Assembly: GCA_902488815.1 (NCBI GenBank)
Contig: CABTXP010000054.1
Location: 1 to 6,573, forward strand
Source of the DNA: an uncultured Eubacteriales bacterium
Lineage (GTDB): Bacteria > Bacillota > Clostridia > Tissierellales > Peptoniphilaceae
DNA: 6,573 bases
Direction of reading: 5' to 3'
A program made the translations under genes and the position numbers. Below, piece by piece: positions 1-6,493 of this stretch. Within the stretch, counting starts at the first letter, position 1, and every line of letters starts with the position of its first letter. A model generated the notes under the pieces. The model ran no database searches. It was not told the origin of the DNA and saw only the letters and a program-made list of their open reading frames with translations.

Positions 1-1540
1 AGATGAATTTAAGAAAAACAGAATGATGAAGTATCTTCAAATTAACAATCAAAATGAAGAGAAGATTTCATTCTATAACAAAGAAATTGCAGACAATTCT
101 GTAGAAGTTTTAGATGAAGCCATAGGAAAATCTGATAAATACAAAAAGAAGATTCAGGATATAAAGAGAGAAAAGCCCCACATGCTTGATGAAAAAACTC
201 AAGAAGTTGTGGACAAGCTTATGTATGTCTTGGATGCGCCCTACAGGACTTACGAAACTGCAAAACTTTCCGACATGCACTTTGATAAGTTTAAAGCTAA
301 CGGTAAAGAACTTGAAAATTCCTTTGTGCTCTTCGAAAACCACTACCAATATCAAGTGGATGCTGAAGAGAGAAGAAATGCTTTTAAGAGTTTTTCAGAA
401 TCTCTCTCTCACTACAAAGATTCTTTTGCAACTTATTATGACACGTATTTACAAACTGAAAAGCGTATATCGGATCTAAAAGGATTTAAGACTTTGAGAG
501 ACTATCACTTGTTTATTCAAAATGTAGACCCTGAGCTTTACAATAGACAGTTAGATGTGATTATGGAGTACTTGGCGCCGCATATGAGAAAATACGCCGG
601 CATTCTTAAAAAGCTTTACAATTTGGACGAAGTAAGATTTTCAGATATGAAGCTTCCCATACACTTAACTGAACCTGAAAATTATGAATTTGAAGAAGCT
701 AAGCCTTATGTAAAAAAAGCTTTGTCTGTACTTGGTGACGAATATGCTGAAGTTGCGATGAGTGCTTTTAAAAACAGATGGGTTGATTACAGTGTAAATA
801 AAGGCAAGAGCACGGGAGGATTCTGTGCAAGTCCTTGGCAAAAAGACGGATTTATTTTAATGAGTTGGACAGGAGCTTTAGATGACATGTTCACATTGGT
901 ACATGAAATAGGACATGGAGTTCATTTCCACTATGCACAAAATTATAATTCTTACTTTACACAAGAACCATCACTATACTTTATTGAAGCACCATCTACA
1001 ATGAACGAAGTTTTGCTTTCAAAGTCATTGCTTGAATGTGAAGAAGACAAACTGAAGAGAGCTCAAATTCAAGCCTCAATGGTGTCAAACACTTATTATC
1101 ACAACTTTGTTACACACTTCTTGGAAGCTTATTATCAAAGAGAAGTTTATCACTTGGTGGAAGAAAATGTGCCCATTACATCACAAGTTTTGTCACAAGT
1201 ATTTAAAGAAACTTTGGAAAAATTCTTCGGAGACTCAGTTGTACTTGATGAAGGTGCTGAACTTACATGGATGAGACAACCTCACTACTACATGGGATTA
1301 TATTCCTACACTTATTCAGCAGGTCTTACTGTGGGAACTCTCATGGCAAATAGAATTTACGAGGACAAGGAAGCTTATAAGGACTGGATAGAAGTGTTAA
1401 AGTCCGGTGGACAAAAAGATGTAATTGAGCTTGCAAAGACTGCAGGAATTGACATTACAACTGACGGACCTTTAAAACAATGTATTGAATATGTGGGTGA
1501 AATGATTTCAAACATTGAAAGTGCCGTTCTTGACAAATAA
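1..1540 (+). CDS. pepF: Oligoendopeptidase F-type M3 metallopeptidase, 5' end missing
   Basis: Cytoplasmic zinc endopeptidase that cuts oligopeptides, probably in peptide turnover. The reading frame is open from position 2 (Asp-Glu-Phe-Lys-Lys-Asn-Arg before the first ATG at 23). That ATG has no ribosome binding site, so the true start lies upstream of the window. About 512 residues are visible against roughly 600 in the family, so about 90 N-terminal residues are missing. Counting from the ATG at 23, the zinc and catalytic motif HEIGH is at residues 294-298, and the third zinc ligand is probably Glu322 in IEAPSTMNE, 28 residues after the first His, as in M3 peptidases. The GGFC motif (266-269) and the HYYMGLYSYTYSAG block (421-434), which supplies substrate-binding His/Tyr residues in M3 enzymes, are also present. 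No frameshift or missing key residue is seen. No clear terminator follows. The M3 family is certain; PepF rather than another M3B oligoendopeptidase is likely. Confidence 0.93.
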   Translation, partial: DEFKKNRMMKYLQINNQNEEKISFYNKEIADNSVEVLDEAIGKSDKYKKKIQDIKREKPHMLDEKTQEVVDKLMYVLDAPYRTYETAKLSDMHFDKFKANGKELENSFVLFENHYQYQVDAEERRNAFKSFSESLSHYKDSFATYYDTYLQTEKRISDLKGFKTLRDYHLFIQNVDPELYNRQLDVIMEYLAPHMRKYAGILKKLYNLDEVRFSDMKLPIHLTEPENYEFEEAKPYVKKALSVLGDEYAEVAMSAFKNRWVDYSVNKGKSTGGFCASPWQKDGFILMSWTGALDDMFTLVHEIGHGVHFHYAQNYNSYFTQEPSLYFIEAPSTMNEVLLSKSLLECEEDKLKRAQIQASMVSNTYYHNFVTHFLEAYYQREVYHLVEENVPITSQVLSQVFKETLEKFFGDSVVLDEGAELTWMRQPHYYMGLYSYTYSAGLTVGTLMANRIYEDKEAYKDWIEVLKSGGQKDVIELAKTAGIDITTDGPLKQCIEYVGEMISNIESAVLDK

Positions 1541-1558
1541 TTTTTTATCGTTTAAATT
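1530..1558 (+). promoter_or_regulatory. Predicted sigma-A promoter of the valS T-box leader
   Basis: A perfect -35 hexamer TTGACA lies at 1530-1535, inside the last codons of the upstream peptidase gene (Leu-Asp-Lys-stop). A 17-bp spacer leads to TAAATT at 1553-1558 (4 of 6 matches to TATAAT); shifting by one base gives TTAAAT with a 16-bp spacer, also 4 of 6. Transcription would begin near 1565, just before Stem I of the T-box at about 1573, which is where such leaders normally start. The placement supports the call although the -10 box is weak. Confidence 0.6.
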
Positions 1559-1564
1559 TAGATT

Positions 1565-1773
1565 ATCGCAATAGAGAAGAGGAGTAAAAGAGAAAGAATT
1601 TTAAGAGAGATGTCGGCAGGTGTGAGACATTAATTCGCTTTTTGAAGGTAGCTTCTCTGCTTATTCAGTGATGAGCCGAATACGTTAATTACGTTATAAT
1701 TCTAAGAGCCGTTTTTACGGAATTAAGGTGGTACCGCGTCCCCTCGTCCTTATGTGATGAGGGGACTTTTTTT
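1565..1773 (+). promoter_or_regulatory. T-box riboswitch leader, valine-specific, transcriptional
   Basis: This leader senses the charging state of tRNA-Val and controls valS. The near-universal T-box sequence AATTAAGGTGGTACCGCG is at 1721-1738. Stem I closes with 1573-1579 (AGAGAAG) against 1652-1658 (CTTCTCT). In the specifier loop, AGTA at 1583-1586 faces GAA at 1644-1646 (loop-E type motif), and the specifier reads GTA (Val) at 1648-1650, followed by the usual purine. Upper Stem I pairs 1596-1600 with 1632-1636 and 1610-1614 with 1626-1630; its apical loop contains GGTG. A small hairpin at 1709-1720 looks like Stem III. The antiterminator pairs TAAGG (1724-1728) with CCTTA (1748-1752) around the 7-base bulge TGGTACC (1729-1735), whose TGGT would bind the 3' ACCA of uncharged tRNA. 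It shares bases 1738-1748 with the terminator stem, so the two are mutually exclusive. The leader start is inferred from the promoter. Confidence 0.96.
1738..1773 (+). terminator. Intrinsic terminator of the valS T-box leader
   Basis: GTCCCCTC at 1738-1745 pairs perfectly with GAGGGGAC at 1759-1766. Three more pairs (one G-U) extend the stem to 1748/1756, leaving a 7-base loop. Seven T residues follow at 1767-1773. The 5' arm overlaps the 3' part of the antiterminator, so folding one disrupts the other. The valS ribosome binding site begins at the very next base, so a terminated transcript lacks it. Confidence 0.95.
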
Positions 1774-1780
1774 AAGGAGG
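1774..1780 (+). promoter_or_regulatory. valS ribosome binding site
   Basis: AAGGAGG, a full anti-Shine-Dalgarno match, directly abuts the terminator's T-run and lies four bases before the valS ATG. It fixes the valS start codon and is transcribed only after antitermination. Confidence 0.9.
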
Positions 1781-1784
1781 AAAA

Positions 1785-4421
1785 ATGAAAGAACTTACAA
1801 AGACCTATGATCCCCATGAGTTTGAGGACAGGCTGTACAAATTTTGGATGGATAAAGACTATTTCACAGCAAAAATAGACAAAGACAAAAAGCCCTTTAC
1901 CATTGTTATGCCGCCTCCGAATGTCACCGGTAGGCTTCACATAGGACATGCTATAAACAACACTCTTCAAGACATTTTGATCAGATACAAGAGAATGCAA
2001 GGCTACAGTGCATTGTGGGTGCCGGGAACTGACCATGCCAGCATCTCAACTGAAGCTAAGGTTGTTGAAAAATTAAAGGCTGAAAATAAAAGCAAAGCTG
2101 AATTGGGAAGAGAAGGTTTTTTGGAAGAAGCTTGGGCATGGACTCATGAATATGGCGGAATAATTACAGAGCAGCTGAAAAAATTAGGCGTATCATGTGA
2201 CTGGTCAAGAGAAAGATTTACATTAGATGACTCACTTTCAGAAGCCGTACAGGAAGTTTTTATAAGACTTTATGAAAAAGATTTAATTTATCGCGGAGAC
2301 AGAATTATAAATTGGTGCCCTCACTGCGAAACAGCTCTCTCAGATGCGGAAGTAGATCACATAGATCACGAAGGCAGCATTTGGTACTTTAAATATCCTT
2401 ATGAAGACGGCACGGGTTATATAGAAATAGCAACGACAAGACCTGAGACTATACCGGGTGACTTGGCGGTTGCAGTAAATCCGAAAGATGAAAGATATAA
2501 AGACGTTGTAGGCAAGAACTTAATTCTTCCGGTACTTAATAGAAAAATTCCCGTTATTGCCGACGAGTATGTTGAAATGGACTTCGGTTCAGGCGCTGTA
2601 AAGATTACGCCTTCTCATGACCCTAATGACTTTGAAGTAGGAGAAAGACACGGCTTGGGACAATGTAAAGTCATTGGTGAACAAGGATACTTAACTGAAG
2701 ATGCGGGTAAGTACAGCGGCATGGAAAGATTTGAAGCTCGCAAAGCTATTATCAAAGACTTTACCGACTTGGGATTTTTCGTAAAAGAAGAAAAACACGA
2801 CAACGCCGTAGGTCATTGCTCAAGGTGTAACACTGTTATTGAACCCTTACTTTCTAAGCAATGGTTTGTAAAGATGAAGCCTTTGGCAGAACCTGCACTT
2901 AAAGCATATAGAGACGGAGAGTTAAAGTTCATTCCCGACAGATTCGGAAAGATTTACACTCACTGGCTTGAAGAAATAAAAGACTGGTGTATATCAAGAC
3001 AACTTTGGTGGGGTCACAGACTTCCCGTATATTACTGCAATGAAACAGGAGAAACTGTAGTTGCAAAAGAAAATCCTGAAGGCAAACCCAGATACGAAGG
3101 TAAGACCTTTACCCAAGACCCTGACACATTAGACACATGGTTTTCGTCTGCACTTTGGCCTTTCTCAACACTTGGTTGGCCTGAAAAGACACCCGATTTG
3201 GAATATTTTTACCCCACAGATGTTCTTGTAACTGCATATGACATAATATTCTTCTGGGTAATCAGAATGGTCTTCTCTGCACTTGAACAAACAGGTGAGA
3301 TACCTTTCAAAGACGTTTATATAAACGGAATTATAAGAGACGCTCAAGGCAGGAAAATGTCCAAGTCTTTAGGCAACGGCATCGACCCTCTTGAAGTAAT
3401 TGAAGACTATGGTGCAGATGCCCTTAGATTTACTCTTGTAACAGGTACTTCTGCAGGCAACGACACCAGATATTCAGACGAAAAAGTTGAAGCCAGCAGA
3501 AACTTTGCAAATAAAATTTGGAATGCAACAAGATTTGTAATGATGCACTTAAAACCTGAAGACATAGACCTTGAACTAAAGGATCTTAAATTGTCTGACG
3601 AAGATAAGTGGATACTTACAAAACTTCAAAAGACTATTAAAAATGTAACGGAAAGATTGGATGTATATGATATCGGAACGGCAGCGACTATAATATACGA
3701 CTTTATTTGGTCGGATTACTGCGACTGGTACATTGAAATGGTTAAGCCGAGACTCTTCGGCGAAGACGAAGATTCAAAGGTGGCTGCAAGGGGAGTATTG
3801 GTTCATGTATTAAAAGACGTTATTAAACTATTGCATCCATACATGCCCTTCATCACAGAAGAAATTTGGCAACATATTTTTGTAAATGAAGAGTCAATTA
3901 TGATTTCCGATTGGCCGAAATACAATGAAGATTTAATATTTGAAAAAGAAGAATTTTCAATAGCATACATTCAAGAAGTTATTAGAAAAATAAGAAACTT
4001 AAGATCTGAAATGAATGTAGAACAAGGTAGAAAATCAAAAATTTTAGCCTACACTACAAGTGATGATATAAAAGAAATATACAATAACAATACCTTGCAC
4101 TTAATGAACTTAGGATTTGCCACAGATGTGGAATTAATATCTGAAAAAGAATCAATGGAAGAAAATGTAAACTTGGTATTAGACAGGTCGGAAATTTTCT
4201 TACCTCTATCAGACTTGGTGGACTTTGAAAAGGAAAGAGAGAGACTTAACAAGGAAAAAGAAAAGTTAATCTCTGAAATAAAAAGGGCGACAGGCAAGCT
4301 TAACAACAAATCATTTACCGACAAAGCTCCTAAGGAAATTGTGGATAAAGAAAGAGAAAAATTAAAGACATACGAAGAAATGCTTGCAAAAGTACAAGAA
4401 AACATAGACAACTTAAAGTAG
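1785..4421 (+). CDS. valS: Valine--tRNA ligase (valyl-tRNA synthetase)
   Basis: Class I aminoacyl-tRNA synthetase that charges tRNA-Val with valine in the cytoplasm and edits mischarged threonine. At 878 residues it is full length (about 880 in Bacillus). In order: PPPNVTGRLHIGH, with HIGH at residues 52-55; a CPHC pair at 178-181 that, with CSRC at 345-348, forms a likely zinc site; the CP1 editing domain, with ATTRPET at 216-222 and TPSHDPND at 275-282; GRKMSKS, with KMSKS at 524-528; the anticodon-binding helical domain at about 605-740; and a charged C-terminal coiled coil at about 812-878 that contacts the tRNA in ValRS. The presence of the C-terminal arm and the valine specifier in the leader rule out IleRS or LeuRS. 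The ATG at 1785 is set by the preceding AAGGAGG. It is a single-gene transcription unit, controlled by the T-box and closed by its own terminator. No damage is seen. Confidence 0.98.
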   Translation: MKELTKTYDPHEFEDRLYKFWMDKDYFTAKIDKDKKPFTIVMPPPNVTGRLHIGHAINNTLQDILIRYKRMQGYSALWVPGTDHASISTEAKVVEKLKAENKSKAELGREGFLEEAWAWTHEYGGIITEQLKKLGVSCDWSRERFTLDDSLSEAVQEVFIRLYEKDLIYRGDRIINWCPHCETALSDAEVDHIDHEGSIWYFKYPYEDGTGYIEIATTRPETIPGDLAVAVNPKDERYKDVVGKNLILPVLNRKIPVIADEYVEMDFGSGAVKITPSHDPNDFEVGERHGLGQCKVIGEQGYLTEDAGKYSGMERFEARKAIIKDFTDLGFFVKEEKHDNAVGHCSRCNTVIEPLLSKQWFVKMKPLAEPALKAYRDGELKFIPDRFGKIYTHWLEEIKDWCISRQLWWGHRLPVYYCNETGETVVAKENPEGKPRYEGKTFTQDPDTLDTWFSSALWPFSTLGWPEKTPDLEYFYPTDVLVTAYDIIFFWVIRMVFSALEQTGEIPFKDVYINGIIRDAQGRKMSKSLGNGIDPLEVIEDYGADALRFTLVTGTSAGNDTRYSDEKVEASRNFANKIWNATRFVMMHLKPEDIDLELKDLKLSDEDKWILTKLQKTIKNVTERLDVYDIGTAATIIYDFIWSDYCDWYIEMVKPRLFGEDEDSKVAARGVLVHVLKDVIKLLHPYMPFITEEIWQHIFVNEESIMISDWPKYNEDLIFEKEEFSIAYIQEVIRKIRNLRSEMNVEQGRKSKILAYTTSDDIKEIYNNNTLHLMNLGFATDVELISEKESMEENVNLVLDRSEIFLPLSDLVDFEKERERLNKEKEKLISEIKRATGKLNNKSFTDKAPKEIVDKEREKLKTYEEMLAKVQENIDNLK

Positions 4422-4425
4422 TTTG

Positions 4426-4465
4426 ATAAAGACCGACACAATTGTATCGGTCTTTATTTTTATTT
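4426..4465 (+). terminator. Intrinsic terminator after valS
   Basis: ATAAAGACCGA at 4426-4436 pairs perfectly over 11 bp with TCGGTCTTTAT at 4447-4457. The 10-base loop can add two inner pairs after one mismatch. A T-rich tail (TTTTT at 4457-4461, then ATTT) follows. The stem begins only five bases after the valS stop codon, so it separates valS from the plsX operon. Confidence 0.93.
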
Positions 4466-4490
4466 AAATTTAATCACTAAAATAATTCTC

Positions 4491-4520
4491 TTTACAAAAA
4501 TAATTAAGCACCGATATAAT
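4491..4520 (+). promoter_or_regulatory. Predicted main promoter of the plsX operon
   Basis: TTTACA at 4491-4496 (5 of 6 to consensus) and a perfect TATAAT at 4515-4520 are separated by 18 bp. Transcription would start near 4527, giving a 5' leader of about 75 bases before plsX. It lies just downstream of the valS terminator, as expected for an independent unit. Confidence 0.65.
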
Positions 4521-4542
4521 TGCTTAGGTATGAGGAAAATTC

Positions 4543-4586
4543 CATTCTAATCTTGATATTCAGATGGATATAATATAACATTCTAA
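4543..4586 (+). repeat. Direct repeat CATTCTAA flanking a second possible promoter
   Basis: The 8-mer CATTCTAA occurs at 4543-4550 and again at 4579-4586, 36 bases apart start to start. Between the copies are a TTGATA box (4553-4558), a perfect TATAAT (4569-4574) and an overlapping TATAAC (4574-4579). TTGATA with TATAAC gives a short 15-bp spacer; TATAAT has no good -35 at 16-18 bp. The segment could hold a second plsX promoter or bind a regulator of lipid synthesis, but no known operator was recognised. In a sequence this AT-rich, an 8-bp repeat may be chance. Confidence 0.35.
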
Positions 4587-4600
4587 GATAGGGGGTAAGT

Positions 4601-5587
4601 ATGAAAATAATTTTCGATACACTTGGAGCGGACAATGGTCCTTTAGAAATTATTAAAGGCGCACTATCCGCACAAGAAGAATTAAATATAGAACCTATTT
4701 TAGTTGGAGACAGTGAAGACATAAAAAAACACTTAAATAAACTGAATGTATCTGCGGATAAATACACAATAGTACATGCTCCTTCCGTGATTTCAAATGA
4801 GGAAGACCCTGCCCTTGCAATTAGAAGAAAGAAAGATTCAAGTATTGTAGCCGGTATGAAGCTTTTAAAAGATAAAGAAGCTGATGCCTTTATATCTGCA
4901 GGCAGTACCGGAGGTATATTGGCTGGAGGAACTTTTATAGTTGGAAGAATACCGGGAGTAAAGCGTGCGTTTTTGCCAACAGATATACCGGGACTGAAAG
5001 GAGAGACAACTGTTGTCGACTCAGGCGCAAATATGGATGTACCTCCTGAAATGCTTTTGCAGTTTGCAGAATTAGGAACAGCTTATGTGAAGTCTAAAGG
5101 AATTGAAAATCCAAGCGTTGGTTTAGTAAATGTCGGAGTTGAAGCTGAAAAGGGAAACCATCAAGTAAAGGAAGCTTATAAACTTTTAAAAGATTCCGAT
5201 TTAAACTTCATAGGAAATGTTGAAGCGCGTAATGTTGCTTTTGGAGTTTGTGATTTACTTGTATGTGACGGATTTATCGGAAATGTTATTTTGAAAAATA
5301 CTGAAGGCAACGCGGGAATGTTTTTTAAAATATTTGAAGGAATTATTTCCAAGGCGGAATTGGACCAAGAATCTATATTAAAGGTTCAAAAGGCTATGGG
5401 CAATTTTGCTAAAGGTTTAAGCTATGAAGAACATGGCGGCACTATTTTGTTAGGTTTAAATGAAATTATAGTTAAGGCTCACGGCAGCTCAAGCGCTAAA
5501 GCAATTAAGAATGCGGCAAAAATGGCGCTGAAGTATCATGAGAATAATTTAATTAAAAATATAGAAAAATCTTTAAAGGAGAAGTAA
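4601..5587 (+). CDS. plsX: Phosphate acyltransferase PlsX (acyl-ACP:phosphate acyltransferase)
   Basis: Peripheral membrane enzyme that converts acyl-ACP and phosphate to acyl-phosphate, the donor used by PlsY in the first acylation of glycerol-3-phosphate for phospholipids. Its 328 residues match the usual 320-350. Family blocks in order: an N-terminal FDTLGADNGP (residues 5-14; DAMGGDNAP in most members), SAGSTGG at 99-105 (usually SAGNTGA), VDSGANMD at 139-146, NFIGNVEAR at 202-210, CDGFIGNVILK at 222-232, and the C-terminal GG at 279-280 with KAHGSSSAKAIKNA at 292-305. The ATG follows AGGGGG at 4590-4595 with good spacing. It is the first gene of its operon. The glycine-rich motifs differ slightly from the common form, but nothing essential appears missing. 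It is not a phosphotransacetylase, a distant relative: the PlsX-specific GNVE and HGSS blocks are clear. Confidence 0.96.
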   Translation: MKIIFDTLGADNGPLEIIKGALSAQEELNIEPILVGDSEDIKKHLNKLNVSADKYTIVHAPSVISNEEDPALAIRRKKDSSIVAGMKLLKDKEADAFISAGSTGGILAGGTFIVGRIPGVKRAFLPTDIPGLKGETTVVDSGANMDVPPEMLLQFAELGTAYVKSKGIENPSVGLVNVGVEAEKGNHQVKEAYKLLKDSDLNFIGNVEARNVAFGVCDLLVCDGFIGNVILKNTEGNAGMFFKIFEGIISKAELDQESILKVQKAMGNFAKGLSYEEHGGTILLGLNEIIVKAHGSSSAKAIKNAAKMALKYHENNLIKNIEKSLKEK

Positions 5588-5588
5588 G

Positions 5589-5813
5589 ATGAAAGATAAA
5601 ATTTTACAATTAATAGCGGAACAATTTAACAGAAATGTTGAGGATTTGGAACCGGGCTTAAGTTTTGTATATGACTTAGGAGCTGATTCTATCGAATTAG
5701 TTGAACTTGTCATGAATATTGAGGAAGAATTTGATATGGAAATACCCGATGACAAACTTCAAAAATTTCAAACTATTCAAGATGTTCTTAACTATATAGA
5801 TGAGTTAAAGTAA
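5589..5813 (+). CDS. acpP: Acyl carrier protein
   Basis: Small acidic carrier that holds growing and finished acyl chains on a 4'-phosphopantetheine arm; it serves type II fatty acid synthesis and delivers acyl groups to PlsX. Its 74 residues match the family size. The attachment site is Ser34 in LGADSIEL (residues 30-37; DSLD or DSLE is commoner), and the helix II/III segment VELVMNIEEEFDMEIPDD is typical. The start lies one base after the plsX stop; its AAGGAG ribosome binding site (5576-5581) is inside the last plsX codons. Adjacency to plsX and the typical fatty-acid ACP sequence favour the housekeeping AcpP over an ACP of a secondary-metabolite or lipoteichoic acid pathway, although no other fatty acid synthesis gene is in view. 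Confidence 0.95.
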   Translation: MKDKILQLIAEQFNRNVEDLEPGLSFVYDLGADSIELVELVMNIEEEFDMEIPDDKLQKFQTIQDVLNYIDELK

Positions 5814-6493
5814 TGAACATAGAAAGCTTGCGAGATAAAATCCAAGAACTTACGGGTTACAGATTTAAAGACATAAATATTCTAAAAGTTTCAATTACGC
5901 ACAGCTCTTATGTACACGAACATGGACTAAATTTCTGGGATTGCAACGAGAGGCTGGAGTTTCTCGGAGATGCAATCCTTGATTTAATTGTAGGAGAATA
6001 TTTATTTCTTTCCGATGAAAAAATGAATGAAGGCAGTTTAACTAAGGAAAGAGCAAAATTAGTTAACAAAGATGTACTTGCCGATGCAGCTAAGGTTTTT
6101 AATTTAGGCCAATGTCTGCTCTTAGGTCACGGCGAGGAGATTACAGGAGGGCGAGAAAAGGACTCTATTTTAGCAGATGCAATGGAGGCTTTTATCGGAG
6201 CAATGTATTTAGACGGCGGATTTGATGCGGCTAAAAATTTAATTTTGAGTCATTTTATTCCTATTTTAAATACAAAAGCCTTTGAGGACTATAAGTCAAA
6301 ACTTCAAGAATTTACACAAAAAAGACAAGTATCACCTATATATAGCACAGAAATAATAAATAAAGACAACAACAATGTATTTAAAACAAAAGTTATTGCT
6401 TTCAATAGGCGCGGTATTGGAATAGGACATAATAAAAAAGAGTCTGAACACATGGCTGCAAAAGATTTGCTGAAAAAATTAGGTGAACTATGA
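5813..6493 (+). CDS. rnc: Ribonuclease III
   Basis: Double-strand-specific endoribonuclease that processes the rRNA precursor and some mRNAs. At 226 residues it is full length and has both domains. The catalytic domain (about 1-150) carries NERLEFLGDAILD at residues 45-57 and ILADAMEAFIGAMYLDGG at 119-136. By alignment with E. coli RNase III, the metal-binding residues are Glu46, Glu49, Asp53, Asp122 and Glu125, all present. EGSLTKERAKLVN (73-85) is also a family block. The C-terminal dsRNA-binding domain (about 158-224) starts with SKLQEFTQKRQ and ends with the usual ESEHMAAKDLLKKL helix. Its ATG overlaps the acpP stop by one base (TAATG). Only a weak Shine-Dalgarno (GAG, AAAG) precedes it, so translation probably depends on coupling to acpP. 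The order acpP-rnc is common in Bacillota. Confidence 0.97.
   Translation: MNIESLRDKIQELTGYRFKDINILKVSITHSSYVHEHGLNFWDCNERLEFLGDAILDLIVGEYLFLSDEKMNEGSLTKERAKLVNKDVLADAAKVFNLGQCLLLGHGEEITGGREKDSILADAMEAFIGAMYLDGGFDAAKNLILSHFIPILNTKAFEDYKSKLQEFTQKRQVSPIYSTEIINKDNNNVFKTKVIAFNRRGIGIGHNKKESEHMAAKDLLKKLGEL

Noticed and set aside
23..25. ATG at 23 as the true start of the M3 peptidase
   Set aside because: The frame is open to the window edge, no ribosome binding site precedes it, and the protein would be about 95 residues short of the family length.
186..479. 97-codon + strand open frame in another frame inside pepF
   Set aside because: It is fully embedded in a well-supported gene and has no recognisable motif.
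1541..1572. Possible terminator for pepF in the T-rich stretch after its stop
   Set aside because: T-runs are present but no preceding GC-containing stem-loop could be found.
1689..2036. 115-codon open frame on the - strand across the T-box and valS start
   Set aside because: It lies opposite the T-box terminator, the valS ribosome binding site and the HIGH region, all strongly supported, and its translation shows no recognisable domain. It is a shadow of valS.
4049..4441. 130-codon open frame on the - strand opposite the valS C-terminus
   Set aside because: The Ser/Leu/Phe-rich translation is what the reverse of a Lys/Glu-rich coiled coil gives; it has no recognisable domain and also crosses the terminator.
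4534..4543. GGAAAATTCC inverted repeat in the plsX leader
   Set aside because: Arms of four bases with a two-base centre are too short to support a hairpin or operator call.
4550..4565. Imperfect palindrome ATCTTGATATTCAGAT as an operator
   Set aside because: Only the outer four and the central two base-pair steps are symmetric; in such AT-rich DNA this is weak and matches no operator I recognise.
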